Source of the DNA: Branchiostoma floridae
Taxonomy: Eukaryota > Chordata > Leptocardii > Amphioxiformes > Branchiostomatidae
DNA: 25,383 bases
Direction of reading: 5' to 3'
Assembly (NCBI RefSeq): GCF_000003815.2
Contig: NC_049991.1
Location: forward strand, 5,659,867 to 5,685,249
Made by a program: the position numbers and the translations under genes. This document shows positions 9,739 through 17,798 of the stretch, in pieces (the stretch's first letter is position 1; every line of letters begins with the position of its first letter). Below the pieces are notes generated by a model, which did not search any database, was not told the DNA's origin, and worked only from the letters and a program-made list of their open reading frames with translations.

Positions 9739-10084
9739 TGTAGGGCACGTGAAACCGTGTGTGGGTCACAGGTGACTGGGTAACTGCAGGTTAGGCACGT
9801 GAAACCGTGTGTGGGTCACATGTGACCGGGCTAGCTGCGGGTTGGGCACGTGAAACCGTGTGTGTGACTGGGTAGCTGCAGGTTAGGCACGTGAAACCGT
9901 GTGGGGGTCACAGGTGACCGAGCTAACTGCAGGTTGGGCACGTGAAACGGTGTGTAGGTCACAGGTGACCGGGCTAGCTGCAGGTTGGGCACGTGAAACC
10001 GTGTGTGGGTCACAGGTGACTGGGTTGCTGCAGGTTGGGCACGTGAAACCGTGTGTGGGTCACAGGTGACCGGGCTAGCTGCAG
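9739..10084. repeat. Minisatellite, seven ~51-bp units
   Basis: The units read GGTTGGGCACGTGAAACCG, then TGTGTGGGTCACAGGTGACC, then GGGCTAGCTGCA. Unit 3 is about 10 bp shorter. Each unit carries an E-box CACGTG, and all but the short one carry inverted GGTCAC/GTGAC(C/T). The 60-codon frame on the minus strand is the repeat translated and not a gene. Confidence 0.95.
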
Positions 10085-10545
10085 CTTCCCTGCGCCTCCC
10101 CTTCTCCTCAGCAGCCTTTCTAATTCTGCTGCATACGAAGTCGGCAAATGTTCAAAAAGTATAAAAGTGGCTTGTTTCTTTCCTACATGTCTGATTTGTG
10201 TTAGACTAAGTTTATACTAGCACGACCTTTCGACACTAGTGGTCCATTCGTGGTGGATTAATGATGACTTCCGACCTAAAGCCCGATACAACATGATGGT
10301 AGATTGGCTCTCATTAAGCCCCAAATGGCAATGCTTAAAGATAGGTCTAAGCATGCACCGAAAGCATACTACTTTGAATGATTCTATCTCTTTGAGTAGT
10401 GGTTTAAATGCTGTGCGTATTGTGATTACCAGTCGGTATTTTGAAGGTTGGATGGATCAGAACATAAGTCTTTAAAAATTTGCTCTGAAGCCATTTTTTG
10501 ATTCGACCATTATACGACTTTAAACAGTGAACATAGATAAGATAA
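10085..10545. other. Non-coding stretch
   Basis: Mixed sequence between the minisatellite and the ACGTGC-rich block. The 78-codon frame at 10239-10475 has no recognisable motif, and no repeats were recognised. Confidence 0.4.
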
Positions 10546-10547
10546 CT

Positions 10548-11445
10548 GGGTACGTGCAATTTGCCCGTACGTTTTTTTGGGAGGGCCACGTCCGCCACGT
10601 ATTTCTGAAAACGTGGGGAACGACTGGCAAGAGCAGGGAGGGAGCACGTCAACGCACGTCACTCGCACGGTTGCGCAAGTGGTAGGTGAGTTGCACGTGC
10701 TTACAACGTACGGTCTCTGTGCGATTGCCACGTTAACGTATGCAGGCCCTACTTAAACGTGCTGCATACGTACGGTTTCCTTACTCGCATGGTGTAAGTG
10801 CGTTCAAGTGCGATGAACGTAAGTTTTTCGGGGATGTATATATAGGACGACTTTTCAAGGTCTTTCTTTTGAGCGGCTCTGGTCGAAGCTGCTACAGATG
10901 CAACTGACGGCTTCTTCTAAGTCTTCTTACGCATCTTGGAGACGGGTTGTCAGTCTTTCGTCGACTCGGCTTTATAAACTGCAGAAACCACGTGCTTGCC
11001 ACGTGCGTTGTACGTGCGGAGCACCTGCTCCCTCGTTACAGTGCAGATGTGTTGTGCGTCGGCATTCACAGGTGAACAAGTGAAGCGCATAGTAAGCATG
11101 GAACACGCAATCACCACGTGCGCAGCACGCACGGTCTGCGTGCGCCGTCCGTACAGCAAATGACTGTAAGAAAACTCACGGAGCCAGTGCGTTGTGCGCT
11201 CATTGGCTGTACAGGACAGGCGCGTCGCCCGTACTGGCACGTACGGGGGGCCAATCTGCAGCCCAATCGCAGAGAAAGTTCTGCATGCACTTAAAGTTCT
11301 AAGTATGGCGTGTCTGCGTGCTTCCAAATCCGTCGAATTCCCTACAAGTTCGTAAGGAGACGGTACTTACCACTTACGGATACCAAAAGATTGCCCACAT
11401 TTTGGCACGTAGACGCACCGTATTTGCACGTAAGGCGGGTTGTGC
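10548..11445. repeat. ACGTGC / CGTACGGT motif-dense block
   Basis: A GC-richer block in AT-rich surroundings. ACGTGC and its inverse recur (about 10552, 10693, 10757, 10988, 11002, 11011, 11115). CG(T/C)ACGGT words recur (about 10665, 10706, 10769, 11129), as do CGTACG and GTACGT. GCAAGTGGTAGGT near 10675 has an inverted partner GTAAGTGGTAAGT near 11355-11370. Such dense short motifs in both orientations are typical of subterminal transposase-binding regions of DNA transposons, but no clear terminal repeats or target duplication were found. A 61-codon plus frame (10898-11083) and a 125-codon minus frame (10950-11327) have no recognisable domain. Confidence 0.5.
10837..10870 (+). promoter_or_regulatory. 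Possible TATA box with pyrimidine initiator
   Basis: TATATATAGG starts at 10837, and a CTTTCTTTT pyrimidine tract lies about 25-30 bp downstream (10862-10870), the spacing expected of a TATA/initiator pair. The tract resembles the TCT/5'-TOP initiator. The first downstream ATG is at 10898 and opens only 61 codons. E-boxes lie upstream. CCAAT boxes (11247, 11259, and inverted near 11200) lie downstream, which does not fit this orientation. Confidence 0.35.
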
Positions 11446-11990
11446 CCCTAGCTTAACCAACTGTTGGTTAGGCTTCCAAACCAGGGTCCGACCGGGATGT
11501 TTGTGGAGACGATAGATAGAAATATATAATCAAAAATATACACAAATAAAGCCCACGACTACTATCTTTACGTCTTGTGTACTTTGGTTTCTTTAAATCA
11601 GACTTTCCGTTCCCAACAGCTGCCCGGCTGGGCCCAACTTTTGAAATATGTCTATGATCTAGGCCTAAACTGGTGTGTAGTGTAAGGAATCCCGTGCCCA
11701 TCTCCTCTCTACGAAACTTCTGCTCGAAAAATATGTCTGTGGCGTTAAAGGGGTCCTAGATGGTTACAGAGGCTAGCACTACGGGTTTTTGTTATAGTAG
11801 GACGCCCCTGTAACTCAACAGTGAGAGTCATCAGAAAAATCGTGGCAATACAGGACATCATCGTCTTTCTGAAGGGAAGTAAGATACGGTCGTGTTCGAG
11901 GAGGAGCCCCGAGCAAGTTAAAAGAGGATAGGCTTACAAACCTTCCCTGTAAAAGCATACACTGGTACTGAAACAACAAGAAAACTTTCT
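11446..11990. other. Non-coding stretch
   Basis: It begins with a near-perfect palindrome TAACCAAC-T-GTTGGTTA at 11454-11470. The remainder is AT-rich with no supported gene; the minus-strand frames of 75-77 codons show no domain. Confidence 0.4.
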
Positions 11991-12044
11991 TTCTTGAAAT
12001 AGTTGAACTGTCATTTCCAACACCAAAATTGGACTCACCCAAAT

Positions 12045-12072
12045 TTTCGACTGCACAGCATCAGTCTTTGTC
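12045..12072 (-). ncRNA. Hammerhead-like hairpin in PLE 3' region (degenerate)
   Basis: On the minus strand TTGACAAA is followed by GACTG, an 8-nt loop, CAGTC, then GAAA. This order mirrors hammerhead core CUGANGA, stem II, GAAA. The first core box deviates, including the position of the catalytic G8, so activity is not expected. Hammerhead motifs are known in PLE terminal repeats. Confidence 0.45.
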
Positions 12073-12103
12073 AAGGAATGAACAATCCACTGCTGTCGTG
12101 ACG

Positions 12104-12440
12104 TCACGTTATGCAGATAGAACACGCAGTAAGCAGTGGATTATAGGTTGCAGGAAGTCTATGGCGCCCACCGTCTCTGGTCAGGGATGGTTGTAAAGCC
12201 CGGATGTAGACGGCTTCTTTAATCCCTCTGGCGCAAAAGTCTGGATCTGTGTCCAAAATTTTAACTTTGTCTAGTGAAACTGAATGACCAGGCGATTCTA
12301 TGTGTATATGTTGGGAAACTTCTGATGTTTTTGAACTCTTGCTTTTGTGCTCAAGGAACCTGGTCTTAAGAGATCTCTCAGTCTCCCTTCTTTACAGGGG
12401 CCTCTGATGTTCTGGCCTTGGCACTTAATATGATACCACA
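12104..12440 (-). pseudogene. PLE GIY-YIG endonuclease C-terminus, degenerate
   Basis: The minus frame with its first clear codon at 12385 runs open for 93 codons to TGA at 12104-12106. It reads ETERSLKTRFLEH near its start, SEVSQHIHIESPGHSVSLD in the middle, then IKEAVYIRALQPSL and RDGGRHRLPATYNPLL at the end. These match the conserved C-terminal part of the GIY-YIG endonuclease of Penelope-like elements: the R...R..EH helix, H......GH, and the KEA.YI..L.P.LN.DGG box. The endonuclease nicks target DNA for element insertion. Upstream, a TAA at 12392-12394 interrupts the frame. A GVWYHIKC-like segment further upstream is in another frame, so at least one frameshift has occurred. There is no start codon. 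This is a dead fragment. Confidence 0.8.
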
Positions 12441-12494
12441 CTTTTGTTACAGTTATTACAAAATTAGGAAATTACAGTTCAACTATTTCAAGAA

Positions 12495-12688
12495 TGACTT
12501 CTACCAACACAGATGAACTTTCAAGTTAAGAAAACTTTCTAATTACCCATGTGCCATTTGCTATAGCCACTACAAGGGCTACAACAACAACTGACCGAAA
12601 TTTAGTTCAAGGAAAATAAAACAGGGATCATTTCCCTTGTGCTGACGTCAAATATAACGTTCAACACCGGATCTGCGCTTCCTAGAGA
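12495..12688. other. Non-coding spacer before tandem array
   Basis: AT-rich, with no gene. AGTTAAGAAAACTTTCT is reminiscent of sequence beside the PLE left boundary (11980-11990), so part may be PLE-derived. Confidence 0.35.
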
Positions 12689-13041
12689 AATTTAATAAAG
12701 ATATCATTTCCTCATTGTGAACTCATAAAGATTAAAAAGTCACTGTTATAAGATAGACAGGATGTTGTTAAACAGGATGTTGCTTGTTAGCTATACCCTG
12801 TACTTCCAGTTGTCACATAAGTCATAAATCTCTTTATCTCATAATCTCGACCCTTCGAACTGAAGGTTACACAGGTGAAAACCTTTTACCACTAAACGTA
12901 CCGCACGTAGCGCACACGCGAAGTCAACTGAGAGTTAATATGCACAGAGCAGTCCATCAAAAGGAAGGTCAAGGAATGTACCTGTGGCCAAACTGGTAGC
13001 AGCCTCATGGTTGAGCTGGTGGTTCCAATACGTGGGAAACT

Positions 13042-13282
13042 GTGAGACCTGGCGTCAGGACATATAGGTTGGGACGTAAAATGGCGTTCTCATATCTACG
13101 CTGCCTCATCTATAGATATTTCATAAAAATATCATTTCCCCATTGTGAACTCGTAAAGATTATAAAGTGCATCAGGGCATCTAGGTTGGGGCGTAAAATG
13201 GTGTTCTCGTATCTACGCTGCCTCATCTATAGACATTTCATAAAAATATATTTTCCCCATTGTGAACTCATGAAGATTATAA
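13042..13282. repeat. ~118-bp sub-duplication within array unit 1
   Basis: GCGTCAGGACATATAGGTTG at about 13051 is repeated as GCATCAGGGCATCTAGGTTG at about 13168. Both are followed by GG(G/A)CGTAAAATGG(C/T)GTTCTC, CTACGCTGCCTCATCTATAG and the CATTTCATAAAAATAT anchor. The second copy ends at the LINE insertion. Confidence 0.9.
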
Positions 13283-13941
13283 CAAAAAAAGTTTTATTGC
13301 AAATTTTTGCCCGTGAGCTAATTGCAGGTAACATAGAAAGATTCAAACAGTGTAAAATACAATGTCACAAGTGTCTACTCTAGTCTAAAACTAGCAAAGC
13401 TAACTCTAGATCCTGGGTTATTGGGTTCGACTCCTTTTTTGAAGACAGTGGAAGACGAAAGAGGACCTTTTCTATTATGTGTGGGTTATGTGATGTTAAA
13501 AGGAGAACTGTTCTTTTTGTCATTGAATGTGAGAAAGTTTGGGTGGAATTTGATGGCCTCTTTGAACAGCTCTTTTCTTTCTTGATTATAGAAAGAACAG
13601 TTTGACATAAAATGTGTTTCACCACGTTTGACGTACATTGTTTGCACGTTCTTTCACACACGGATAGCCTTTTGTACCACCCTCTCTCAATTTCGAGAGG
13701 GTGGGCACTAATTCTAATTTTGCTGATTGCCGAGCGTAAATCAAAATTATCTAATTCTGAGTATTTTTCCATAGTATGTGCTATTTTACAGGTCTTATAG
13801 AATCTTAGCTTACCAGTATCTATACTCAAGTTATGACGAGAGGTTTGGATAGACATATCAAAGATTCTAGATCTTATCATTGTACATATAGATCTGATAT
13901 CACTAAGTGAGTTACATGAATAGAAAAGGTAGGAGTAATAA
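13283..13941 (-). mobile_element. 5'-truncated CR1/L2-like LINE with 10-bp TSD
   Basis: A perfect AAGATTATAA duplication flanks it at 13273-13282 and 13942-13951, and the other array units carry the same sequence once (empty site). The minus-strand 3' end has AATAAA (13293-13298 inverted). The coding remnant is described separately. The element is 659 bp, missing the reverse transcriptase core. Confidence 0.88.
13486..13880 (-). pseudogene. LINE ORF2 C-terminal domain, frameshifted
   Basis: In one minus frame (start about 13880), RISAHPLEIERGWY and ERTCKQC give the S.H.L.IE.GRY...R.C..C pattern found at the C-terminus of many CR1/L2-type LINE ORF2 proteins. It lies downstream of the reverse transcriptase and forms a small Cys/His-rich region. 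At about 13610-13630 the conserved reading moves to the neighbouring frame, which gives HFMSNCSFYNQERKELFKEA and FHPNFLTFNDKK, and ends at TAA (13486-13488). In LINEs of this kind the C..C...H....C arrangement is continuous, so one indel broke it. The 166-codon uninterrupted frame at 13380-13880 is thus only partly the ancestral frame. Clade assignment is tentative. Confidence 0.75.
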
Positions 13942-14032
13942 AAGATTATAAAGTGACTGTTGTAAGATAGACAGAATATTGTTAAAACAGCTGCCCAAAA
14001 TTTCTACTCATCTCCGCGTCTCTGCTATACCC

Positions 14033-14489
14033 TTTTTTTTCTTCTAAATCATGTTCGTAGGGCCTGATGTTACCATCATGTTGATGAAGAGCGGCCCATA
14101 GCGGTAACTGTAGCAGCATCTCTTCTCCCTAAGTCAGAAACATCAAGCTTAAGCAAGCTTGACTTCACTGACTCAATAGGCGAAGCAGGAGTTACGAGGC
14201 TGCTCGGGAAATTCCCTACCCCATTTTGGCCGGAATGGTTTGATCCGCCACATCGCACCATCGCACATGTGGCGGGTTCTTTTACGTGCCCGGGGTGTGG
14301 CTCTCCCCAAACACGGGACCTCCATTTAACGTCCTATCCGAGGGACGACTCATTTTCACTTGAGTAAAGTGAGGAAAGTCGTGTAAAGTGCCTTTCCCAA
14401 GGGCACAAGACCGGCAACACGGAGGCGGATTCGAACCGGCGACCTCTCGGTCACGGGCCGAATACACTACCACTGTGCTACACGGCCCC
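14033..14489 (-). mobile_element. tRNA-derived SINE, family B (full-length copy 2, 457 bp)
   Basis: On the minus strand: head GGGGCCGTGTAGCACAGTGG, then CCGGTTCGAATCCGCC (canonical B-box), and the body GGCACTTTACACGACTTTCC with GACGTTAAATGGAGGTCCCG as in copy 1. A second body segment follows, running through GGCGGATCAAACCATTCCGG, AGTCAAGCTTGCTTAAGC and GCTATGGGCCGCTCTTCATC to AACATGATTTAGAAG and an A run (T run 14033-14040). The long central and 3' segment suggests a SINE with a conserved central domain and a LINE-like 3' tail. The 61- and 121-codon minus frames are SINE sequence. Confidence 0.85.
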
Positions 14490-15923
14490 ACACGAAAACC
14501 TTTACCACTTACACGTACCGCACACGTCAATGAAATTAATCTTTTAAGTAAATAGTTCTTTCCAGGAACTTGTTCCATGGTGGAGTCATACTCAAAGTAA
14601 ACTGAGTAGTTAACATATGCACAGAGGCGGTCAGAGTAGTCCATCAAAAGTAAGGTCTACGCTGCCTCATCTAGAGATATTTCATAAAGATATCATTTCC
14701 CCATTGTGAACTCATAAAGATTATAAAGTGACTTTATAAGATAGACAGAATGTTGTTAAAACAGCGCGCGCTGTCCCAAATTTGTTACTCATCTCCGCAC
14801 GTCATCCTGTACTTTCAGTTGTCACATAAATATCTTATCTCATAATCTCGGCCACAGGAACAAAGGTTAAACAGGTGAAAACCTTTTACCACTACACGTA
14901 CCGCACACGTCAATGAAACGTATCTTTTAAGTAAGTAGTTATTTCCAGGAACTTGTTCCAGAGTGGAGTCATACGCAAAGTAAACTGAGTAGTTAATATG
15001 CACGGAGCAGTCCATCAAAAGTAAGGTCTACGCTGCCTCATCTAGAGATATTTCATAAAGATATCATTTCCCCATTGTGAACTCATATAAAGATTATGAA
15101 GTGACTGTTATAAGATAGACAGAATGTTGTTAGAATAGCTGTCCCAAATTTGTTACTCATCTCCGCACGTCATCCTGTACTTCCAGTTGTCACATAAATA
15201 TCTTATCTCATAATCTCGGCCACACGAACAAAGGTTAAACAGGTGAAAACCTTTTACCACTACACGTACCGCACACGTCAATGAAACGTATCTTTTAAGT
15301 AAGTAGTTATTTCCAGAAACTTTTTCCAGAGTGGAGTCATACGCAAAGTAAACTGAGTAGTTAATATGCAGGGAGCAGTCCATCAAAATAAAGGTCAAGG
15401 AAGTCCCTCTGGCCAAACTGTTAGCAGCCTCATAGTTGAGCTGGTGGCTCCAATATGTGGAAACTGTGAGAGCTGGCGTCAGGGCATCTAGGTTGGGACG
15501 TAAAATGGCGTTCTTGTATCTACGCTGTCTCATCTAGAGATATTTCATAAAAATATCATTTCCCCATTGTGAACTCATAAAGATTATAAAGTGACTGTTA
15601 TAAGATAGCCAGAATATTGTTATTGAACAGCTGCCCCAAATTTTCTACTCATCTCCGCGCCTCAGCTATACCCTGTACTTCCAGTAGTCACATAAACATC
15701 TTTATCTCATAATTTCGACCCTTCGAACTGAAGGTTACACAGGTGAAAACCTTTTACCACTGCATTACCGCACAAGTCAATGAAACTAATTTTTTAAGTG
15801 AGTAGTTCTTTCCAGGAACTTAATCCAGAGTGGAGTCATACGCAAAGTAAACTGAGTAGTTAATATGCACAGAGCAGTCCATCAAAGGGAAGGTCAATGA
15901 AGTCCCTGTGGCCAAACTGGTAG

Positions 15924-16143
15924 AGCGTTTGGCTCGGAATCGATAGGTTCTGAGTTCGATCCTCACCGTGCCCCCGACGTTGTGCCCTTGGGAAAGGCAC
16001 CTTACACGACCTTCCTCACTTCACCAAGGTGAAAAATGGGTACCTGGCTTCGGTCGGGGAGGTAAAAGACTACCTTTACTTGAGTGCAGTGACACATTGT
16101 CCTCGTCTGTCCAAAAGCAAAAAAAGCAAAAAAAAAAAAAACG
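15924..16143 (+). mobile_element. tRNA-derived SINE, family A (copy 3), inside an array unit
   Basis: Plus-strand copy: AGCGTTTGGCTCGGAATCG, TGAGTTCGATCCTCACC (B-box), GACGTTGTGCCCTTGGGAAA, CGGTCGGGGAGGTAAAAGAC, then CTCGTCTGTCCAAAAGC and an A tail. GGTAG is repeated at 15919-15923 and 16144-16148. The neighbouring unit at about 15410 shows GGCCAAACTGTTAGCAGCC, the empty site. The copy lacks the first part of the head, and GGTAG is itself part of the tRNA A-box in both host and insert, so a short TSD or a template switch are both possible. Confidence 0.85.
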
Positions 16144-16218
16144 GGTAGCAGCCTCATAGTTGAGCTGGTGGCTCCAATACGTCTAAAATTATGAGAGCTG
16201 GGGCCAGGACACCTCTGT

Positions 16219-16501
16219 TAAAAAAAGTTAAACCCTCCCCTTGCCAAGATGGCGCATAGGGCGGTGCCCATCTCTGTTTCATTAGCCCTGGGCAACACAC
16301 AACGCAAGCACTACAGCAGGGGGCTAGTCCACTGGTAGTGGTGTGTGTTCAACTTCCATGCTCTTTCCCGAATGCTGAGTGCTAAGCAGAGAAAGTAGCA
16401 TGTACCATTTTTAAAGTCTTTGGTATGACTCGGCCGGGATCAAACTCACGACCTTCCAAATGCAAGTCGAACACTCTAACTACTAGGCCATTGCACCGGC
16501 T
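16219..16501 (-). mobile_element. tRNA-Ala-like SINE, family D, with 13-bp TSD
   Basis: On the minus strand CCTAGTAGTTAGAGTGTTCG (A-box region) is followed by TTCGA-CTTGCAT-TTGGA, an anticodon arm with TGC in the anticodon position (Ala-like), and GTGAGTTTGATCCC (B-box). The flanks AGGACACCTCTGT (16206-16218) and AGGACATCTCTGT (16502-16514) form a 13-bp duplication with one mismatch, lying in the array sequence. The downstream body has no coding content. Confidence 0.8.
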
Positions 16502-16560
16502 AGGACATCTCTGTAGGGACGTAAATGGCGGTCTCGTATTTGAGAAGCTAGAGGTGCCTC

Positions 16561-17100
16561 AAGCACTGTGAAAATATGTCCTTGTACGGAAACAACAAGG
16601 AAACCTGCTGACCTATGCGCTACTAGGTAGTATAAGGTGACCAACAACAGCAACATCATCGAAAGTTTTTACCCTGTAGATCCTGAACCATCCGACTTGT
16701 CAAGTGCATTGCTAGCCTTCCGGCGTTTTGTCGAATGTTGACTGTTTTCAAAATTTCGGTGAAAATAAAGGCTATTTATTAATTTACCTTATGCCATTGT
16801 TGAGAAAAGTATATCGATTGGTGACAATAACAAACAAAACCTATAGAGCTCAAATCAAAAGACAGTTAAGTACACGTAAGGGCATAACATCGATTCGTTT
16901 TGACATGGAAATTTAATAGAGAATCTTATTGTGAGGGAAGAATACCCGTGCAGTGCCAAGTGCACATGGTCAGTAAGTTCCCTTGCAATTTCATTAGCAG
17001 GATACATGTGTATACTTGAATGTAAGTTCATCTGTGACGGTAGTTAACATAATGATACAATATTTAAGACTTTATATCCGTACACAAAATAAAGCGCTTA
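16561..17100. other. Non-coding stretch
   Basis: AT-rich. The 62-codon frame at 16728-16916 has no recognisable domain and no repeats were recognised. Confidence 0.4.
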
Positions 17101-17108
17101 CCAACAAG

Positions 17109-17139
17109 CTTTCGATCAGCCCTCTGATCCTTCTCAAGT
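17109..17139 (-). ncRNA. Hammerhead-like hairpin of the PLE terminus
   Basis: On the minus strand ACTTGAGAAG is followed by GATCAG-AGGG-CTGATC (perfect 6-bp stem, 4-nt loop) and GAAAGC. The hammerhead layout is CUGANGA, stem II, GAAA. The first box here is one insertion/substitution away from CTGAGGAAG, so this copy is probably inactive or weak. Confidence 0.5.
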
Positions 17140-17155
17140 TGTAATGACCCAAAAC

Positions 17156-17270
17156 CTAAGTCGCACTTCCGTAACGGAAGTGTGACGTCAGTAAAGGGTC
17201 AAAGGTGTTTGACAGTCGGTATCGGCCCCCGTCTCGGTTGAGGGAAGGTTGATGGGCTCTGATGTAGATA
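17156..17270 (-). pseudogene. PLE GIY-YIG C-terminal fragment
   Basis: The minus frame reads YIRAHQPSLNRDGGRYRLSN, followed by TFDPLLTSHF, and ends at TAG (17156-17158). This is the KEA.YIR..QPSLNRDGGR.RL box of PLE endonucleases, closely matching the remnant at 12104-12440. It is in better condition: N is kept in SLNRDGG, where the other copy has T. Only the last ~40 codons survive. Upstream of them the frame runs into the 31-bp duplicated segment. Confidence 0.75.
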
Positions 17271-17311
17271 CATGTGTATATGATGGGCTCTGATGTAGAT
17301 ACATGTGTATA
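17250..17311. repeat. Perfect 31-bp tandem duplication
   Basis: 17250-17280 and 17281-17311 are identical (TGATGGGCTCTGATG, then TAGATACATGTGTATA). The length is not a multiple of three. It covers the upstream limit of the PLE coding remnant. Confidence 0.97.
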
Positions 17312-17319
17312 TTTTACCG

Positions 17320-17475
17320 GAAGGGCCGGAGGCAACACCTCTCAATCTCCCATTTTACCTCCCTTCCAGTGCTGCCCCACTGAAATCTCTTGACTCCGAG
17401 ACTCGAATCAGGGTCTCCCATTTCCTAACCAATTGGAACCAAAGGCTCAACTGTGAGGCTACTTACGGTCAAGGA
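17320..17475 (-). mobile_element. Family C tRNA-SINE (copy 2)
   Basis: CAATTGGAACC and GGCTCAACTGTGAGGCT at 17432-17461 correspond to the family C head in minus orientation. The body extends left through CCCATTTTACCTCCCTTCC. It is diverged, and abuts the PLE fragment. Confidence 0.6.
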
Positions 17476-17798
17476 ACAGGAATATCTTGAATATTATGAA
17501 CATAATTCATACTATTTAGAGCATTTTCTTTTAACATGAAACCCAATTTGATACATTTTTCTAGAATGACCGATATAACAGGCGACCATCACCTTTTTCA
17601 CAGTAATATCAAAAGTCGGACTAATAGGATTTTGAACCACTCACGGCGGAATGGACGCCATTCAATTGCTCTTATCAACAAGTATGGTGCAACAAGTGGA
17701 CTCTATAACGTGTTTGAGGAAACACGGGACCATCGCTGTAAGTGATGTCCTCGAGGGCCATTTATTAGGTACTTATTTTCTCATGTAGGAAACTCGTG
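17476..17798. other. Non-coding stretch
   Basis: The frame of 69 codons at 17536-17745 has no recognised domain. No repeat family was recognised. Confidence 0.35.

Larger units (their letters stand above)
11991..12494 (-). mobile_element. Penelope-like retroelement remnant
   Basis: This unit contains the GIY-YIG-type coding remnant (12104-12440), then a 3' region with the GACTG/CAGTC hairpin followed by GAAA at 12045-12066. It is bounded by a perfect 21-bp inverted repeat (11991-12011 and 12474-12494, containing AACTATTTCAAGAA on the right side). PLEs commonly carry terminal repeats in complex inverted or tandem arrangements, so the bounding repeats may be element ends. The 5' part, including the reverse transcriptase, is missing. 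Confidence 0.75.
12689..16560. repeat. Tandem array of ~0.37-0.5 kb units (about five)
   Basis: The anchor ATATCATTTCC(C/T)CATTGTGAAC, followed by TC(A/G)TAAAGATTATAAAGTG, recurs at about 12700, 13125, 13240, 14690, 15055 and 15550. The anchor CCTGTACTT(T/C)CAG recurs at 12796, 14806, 15174 and 15670. Units also share CCTTTTACCACTACACGTACC, AAGTAGTTATTTCCAG, GTCATACGCAAAGTAAACTG and CAGTCCATCAAAA. Units starting at about 14803 and 15171 are nearly identical (period about 368). The longer units keep a ~120-bp family C SINE-like insert (TGGCCAAACTG, GTAGCAGCCTCATAG, GAGCTGGTGGCTCC). Units are interrupted by a LINE, a family B SINE, a family A SINE and a family D SINE. No conserved coding frame runs through the units. 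Confidence 0.92.
17101..17311 (-). mobile_element. Penelope-like element 3' end
   Basis: It comprises a GIY-YIG C-terminal coding remnant (17156-17249), then an untranslated stretch with the GATCAG/CTGATC hairpin followed by GAAAGC (17110-17129), ending GTAAGCGCTT. It is truncated upstream (high-coordinate side), where a 31-bp duplication and a family C SINE follow. Confidence 0.75.

Noticed and set aside
9831-10013. CRISPR-like regular repeat
   Set aside because: The units are contiguous ~51-bp tandem copies without unique spacers in a eukaryotic context; it is a minisatellite.
10950-11327. 125-codon minus-strand frame as a gene
   Set aside because: No recognisable domain. The frame exists because ACGTGC-type repeats lack stop codons, and the opposite strand is open as well.
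13042-13383. 113-codon plus-strand frame with an internal repeat
   Set aside because: The peptide repeat only mirrors the ~118-bp DNA sub-duplication and runs into the LINE tail.
14282-14647. 121-codon minus-strand frame
   Set aside because: It spans the family B SINE head and array sequence; there is no domain.
15924-15990. Possible functional tRNA gene
   Set aside because: The A- and B-boxes are present, but acceptor pairing and a proper anticodon arm are not, and the SINE body and A tail follow.
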